Of a DNA stretch of 64,000 nt, positions 60,831 to 64,000 are shown in pieces. Position numbers and translations under genes: made by a program. The DNA is from Melieria omissa (lineage: Eukaryota > Arthropoda > Insecta > Diptera > Ulidiidae). Within the stretch, counting starts at the first letter, position 1; every line of letters starts with the position of its first letter. Below the pieces are notes generated by a model. It saw only the letters and a list, made by a program, of their open reading frames with translations. It searched no databases and was not told the origin of the DNA. The stretch is from contig OZ020267.1 in assembly GCA_963971225.1 (NCBI GenBank), forward strand, positions 6,654,574 to 6,718,573, in the 5' to 3' direction.

Positions 60831-62570
60831 TAGTGCACATGTGATAACAATAGGCGGTTATATGTTGGGGGTATTCACGATTTTGCTGATCGGGAACAAA
60901 TTAGTGGGAAATGTGTCATATTTTGATTGTTAGTGCTTTAAAAACATTAAATGTGATTCCGAATGTAGTTCTGCCGCATCCAGGGTTGCATGGGAGAGGT
61001 CAAAAATCCAATGAAATCAGTTGATTTGGTGGGTTTTCTAGTTTGATATAAGGATCTACCTTTCTACTTATTGGATAGAGAGAATTGAAGATAGATCATG
61101 TTTTTCTGTTCATCTGTTTCAATTTCTATCAAAAGAGTTGAGATATCAAACAAGTTTTATTGGAACACAATAAGAAAATAAACATGATGACATGATAATG
61201 ATGATGATAACGAAGTTCTTGTAAACTATGTTGCCACATAAAAGTATTTAAAAAAAATATTAAAATCAATTCGGAAGCGTCAGGGAAAGATTGAAAAGTT
61301 TAAAATAAATTGGAAATGAAAATGAATACCAAGCTTTAGACGAAGTTGTTTTAAACACTTTTTAAAGTTCACAGAATTCATTTACTTTCATATGTGACAC
61401 GTATTCACTATGTGTGAATATTTGTGTTTACATGTGTTGACATTTATGCGGTGACCTTTTTCTGGGCTCACAATTAACGCGCAGAACTGTTTTGCATTGC
61501 AATTCAACTAGTTGCAGTTGTTGTTGTTGTAATTATTATGGCTTATTATTGCACAGAGCCAGTGGAAAGAAGTACAGAAAAAAGAACAACAACAACGGTC
61601 ACATCAACGTCAGCCTACGTGTAAATTTTGCAATAAACTGTGTCAGTGCGCGTGGGCGGGGGCGGGACTGTTGTTGCGTTGTCTGTTCGCCTGTCGGTTC
61701 GGATTTGCTTTACAAGTGCAAATTGCGTTTGCAATGAGCAATGAACGACGCGGCTCTCGCTGAGTTGAATTGATGCAATATTTTTGTGTTGTGGTAGGTG
61801 TGAGGGCAAAACATTCAATAAATGAATTTATATGTAAAATTGTGTTTGTTATAATGACGAACTGCAATTCAAAAAAGATTTGTATGTACAGAGTTCTTTT
61901 AAAAATTAATTCTTTAAATATATTTCATGCAAATATTTAAATTGTATCATAATTATTGTTAAAGTTGCCATGAAAAAATTTTGGTTAAATTCTAATTAAT
62001 GATTGATATTTTATGATTTTATATTTTTAAAAAGTTCCTGCATGAAACAGCGGACCGTAACCCAGTAACGAATTGTTATGACTAGTTTAGTAGGTAAGTA
62101 GTTCAGTAGTAGACTGAAAGTTCATTGAATCCGCTTTATATCAACAACACACCCAGCAATAAACTGTATACTGCACACTATACAACACTGTTTACACTGA
62201 ACTTGCAAACATTTTCGTTTTTGTAATAAAAAGTGAAAGTGTAGAATAATAAATGGTTACAACAGTGCAGTGGCGGTTAATGAGGCAAAGGTAAGAGCTC
62301 ATTCCACGACATTTGCTGTTGATAAGATTGCAAAATAGTTGTAATCAAAACAAGCCCCTTTCTAATATTCGAACGTAGACATGTTGATTGCATTTTTCTA
62401 GTGAAAATTTGCAATGTCTTTAATTTTTAAATTGTAAAATTGTTTAATTGCTAAGGACAAATTGAAGACAGCGGGTACTACCTGACCTCACTAAACTAAA
62501 GCATAGTCTCAGATCTAAATGTTGTATGATGTAAACGAATGCGAATTTAGTTAACTAGTCCAACCGATCT
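60831..62570. other. gene-free interval
   Basis: It includes a moderately GC-rich stretch at 61430-61770. GCGGACCGTAACCCAGTAACG at 62051-62071 resembles the end of the retrotransposon fragment at 42.98 kb. No exon is supported. Confidence 0.4.
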
Positions 62571-62579
62571 AGAGACTTG

Positions 62580-63035
62580 AAGTCAGTGACTAAGAAGGAA
62601 AACTATTTCTATTGAAAAGATTTTGTAGAAGAACCTTTAATCTCTTGTTTGACCAGCTGAACACGGTTTGTGCATAGTCTGATAGATATGTCTGAAGGCA
62701 GTTTTTGTAGAAAGAGCTAATCAGGTAATGGGTTGTTACAGCCAGTAAAATACGTAGATGACTCCAGGACATAATTTCAGTACAGAGTTATTAGGGTTTG
62801 ATCTAAGATATGCCAAGGTCTTTTTAATTAAAAAAATTTAACCCCTCGACAAAATCAAATTTAAATTATTTTAATTAGTTAAATTCGGTGACTAGGAACG
62901 AAAAAGATGTATGTTGAAAAGATTTTGTGAAAGAAGCCCTTAAAGAAGCTCTTGACTAACTTGAGGGCATAAAGACAAATTTTAGTATTCAGTTAAAAGG
63001 TTTTGATCTAAGATATACTTAAGTTTTTTTAAGGT
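62580..63035. repeat. ~303 bp direct repeat, possibly transposon-derived
   Basis: Two related segments begin GTGACTAAGAAGGA (62586) and GTGACTAGGAACGA (62889). They share TTGAAAAGATTTTGT and, near their ends, GGTTTTGATCTAAGATAT-like text. The stretch AATGGGTTGTTACAGCCAGT (62728) resembles 6997-7020 in the 6.9 kb retroelement relic. Confidence 0.7.
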
Positions 63036-63331
63036 AACCATTGAAGGCCTTTGAATAATTGACAAAATTACAATATGATAAATTTATCAAATAAAAATTC
63101 TTTCGGGAAGAATTTGCTTTTAGTTTATTGAAATCGAATGTCTTAAAATGTTCTTGTAATACTTAAGTGTTAGTTTTGAATATTTAATGAAGCACGTAGG
63201 TCAAGTTTTTTGTAAGCATTCGAATTGAAGATCAATTCACGGGACCTAAAATTTTATGTCAATTTCAAAGTTGAGTAAGGAAGCAATCATTTGAAATTAA
63301 AAGTTTAATTTATAATGAATAGTTTCAATTA

Positions 63332-63915
63332 CACTGCACAACAAAATCAAACTTTTTTTAAAATAACAAGGTTCTGACAACGGATTCTGGTAGAGGGGGC
63401 AAACAAAAAAATATACGTGTATTGGCGTTTTGAAAGTTTACATCTGATCTGTAGGAGATTTTAGTACCAATTTTGAATAAGTACGAAATAAACACTTAAA
63501 CACATTTTCAGTTTTGGCTTAATTCTGGCGTTCAAGTTAATTTCTGAGCTTTGATGTATTCAGAGACCTATAGTAGAATTTTGTGGCGAATATATTCGTG
63601 GTACATTTTGTCCGTAAAAAGTCCTGTTTTACAGGACATTTTTGACATTTTAGAAAAAAAGGTTCAAATTGACCCATAAAATAGGAGCTACAGGGTTAAA
63701 ATGCTCCACAAAAATGTTCTTCATAGTATTTTACATCAAATTGCTGAACACATCATATATCTAAAATGAAGAGTTACATGGTTTTCGTATGCCGATTCAC
63801 CATAAGAATGAGCAAAAAGGGGAAAACTTTCAAAACGCCGATACACGTATATCTTTTTTTTGCTCCTCTACCAGAATCCGTTGTCAGAACCTTTTTTTTT
63901 TTGTGTTGTGCAGTG
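63332..63915. mobile_element. 584 bp non-autonomous DNA transposon (MITE) with ~90 bp terminal inverted repeats
   Basis: The left end CACTGCACAACAaaatc, then GGTTCTGACAACGGATTCTG, GTAGAG and ACGTGTATTGGCGTTTTGAA, is mirrored at the right end: TTCAAAACGCCGATACACGT, CTCTACCAGAATCCGTTGTC and GTTGTGCAGTG. It is flanked by TTA on both sides (63329-63331 and 63916-63918), a likely 3 bp target-site duplication. There is no transposase; the interior is AT-rich with a small palindrome (GTCCTGTTTTACAGGAC, near 63620). A 3 bp TTA duplication fits PIF/Harbinger and also CACTA-like elements; the superfamily is unresolved. Confidence 0.88.
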
Positions 63916-64000
63916 TTATTTAGTGCGAGTTAACATTCGAACCATAACCTTTTGAAACGTGGTTAAATAAAAGAAATTGCATTGGTTAAATTTTTTTTAT

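Noticed and set aside
61860..62100. Search for Tra/Tra2 13-nt repeats (TCTTCAATCAACA) in upstream DNA
   Set aside because: Only loose partial matches (such as TGTTGATTGCA near 62393) were seen; no cluster of repeats that would mark the sex-specific exon.

Overview
The window is AT-rich, repeat-laden animal DNA with widely spaced exons. It holds most of the 3' half of one gene, fruitless (fru), read from the minus strand. fru encodes a BTB/zinc-finger transcription factor that controls sexual behaviour in insects. The near-identity of the encoded BTB domain and zinc fingers to remembered Drosophila Fru, the Gln/Ala/Asn-rich linkers and the intron style point to a higher (brachyceran) fly. A tephritid is my best guess, but no species can be assigned. 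No other protein-coding gene is convincing.

Layout along the gene (high to low coordinates). From 64.0 to 48.7 kb lies upstream intron or promoter-side DNA with several GC-richer islands that may include untranslated 5' exons. Five common coding exons follow: 48570-48717 and 47648-47848 (BTB domain), 45466-46182 and 41412-41726 (linker with an NLS-like patch and an IKQE SUMO-type motif), and 35783-35912 (short connector). Three alternative 3' terminal exons supply different DNA-binding ends. The one at 36514-37329 has a TTF/BED-like finger, joins the 41.4 kb exon in phase 0 and would skip the connector. Those at 21496-22502 and 9207-9796 each carry a pair of C2H2 fingers and both join the connector in the same phase (G|GT). 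Predicted proteins from the common ATG are about 724, 831 and 692 aa. The first common exon also has an in-phase YKTDQGA segment before the ATG, which fits joining to an upstream male-specific exon outside the window.

Most striking observation: the 9.2 kb terminal exon ends at a TGA, but the same frame stays open for another 311 codons (to 8271) and reads like real protein. This suggests stop-codon readthrough, RNA editing, or an allele/assembly change.

The introns hold many unrelated tandem-repeat families, each in its own interval: AATTGA-type (0.8-2.8 kb), ~66 bp (5.6-5.95 kb), ~105-125 bp (16.7-17.8 kb), ~105-125 bp (19.5-20.8 kb), a 299 bp duplication (23.06-23.65 kb), GAGTC-based higher-order repeat (28.5-30.5 kb), a 1.9 kb purine tract (31.9-33.8 kb), a 134 bp satellite filling intron 2 (46.4-47.56 kb), a ~165-175 bp repeat (51.1-52.0 kb), (TAAAA)n (53.4-54.3 kb) and a ~100-140 bp repeat (58.2-59.7 kb). 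Mobile-element relics include a 584 bp element with long terminal inverted repeats (63332-63915), three tRNA-derived SINE-like heads, and decayed non-LTR retrotransposon pieces. Exon limits were set by splice consensus, reading phase and remembered Drosophila Fru sequence. No alignment was run.
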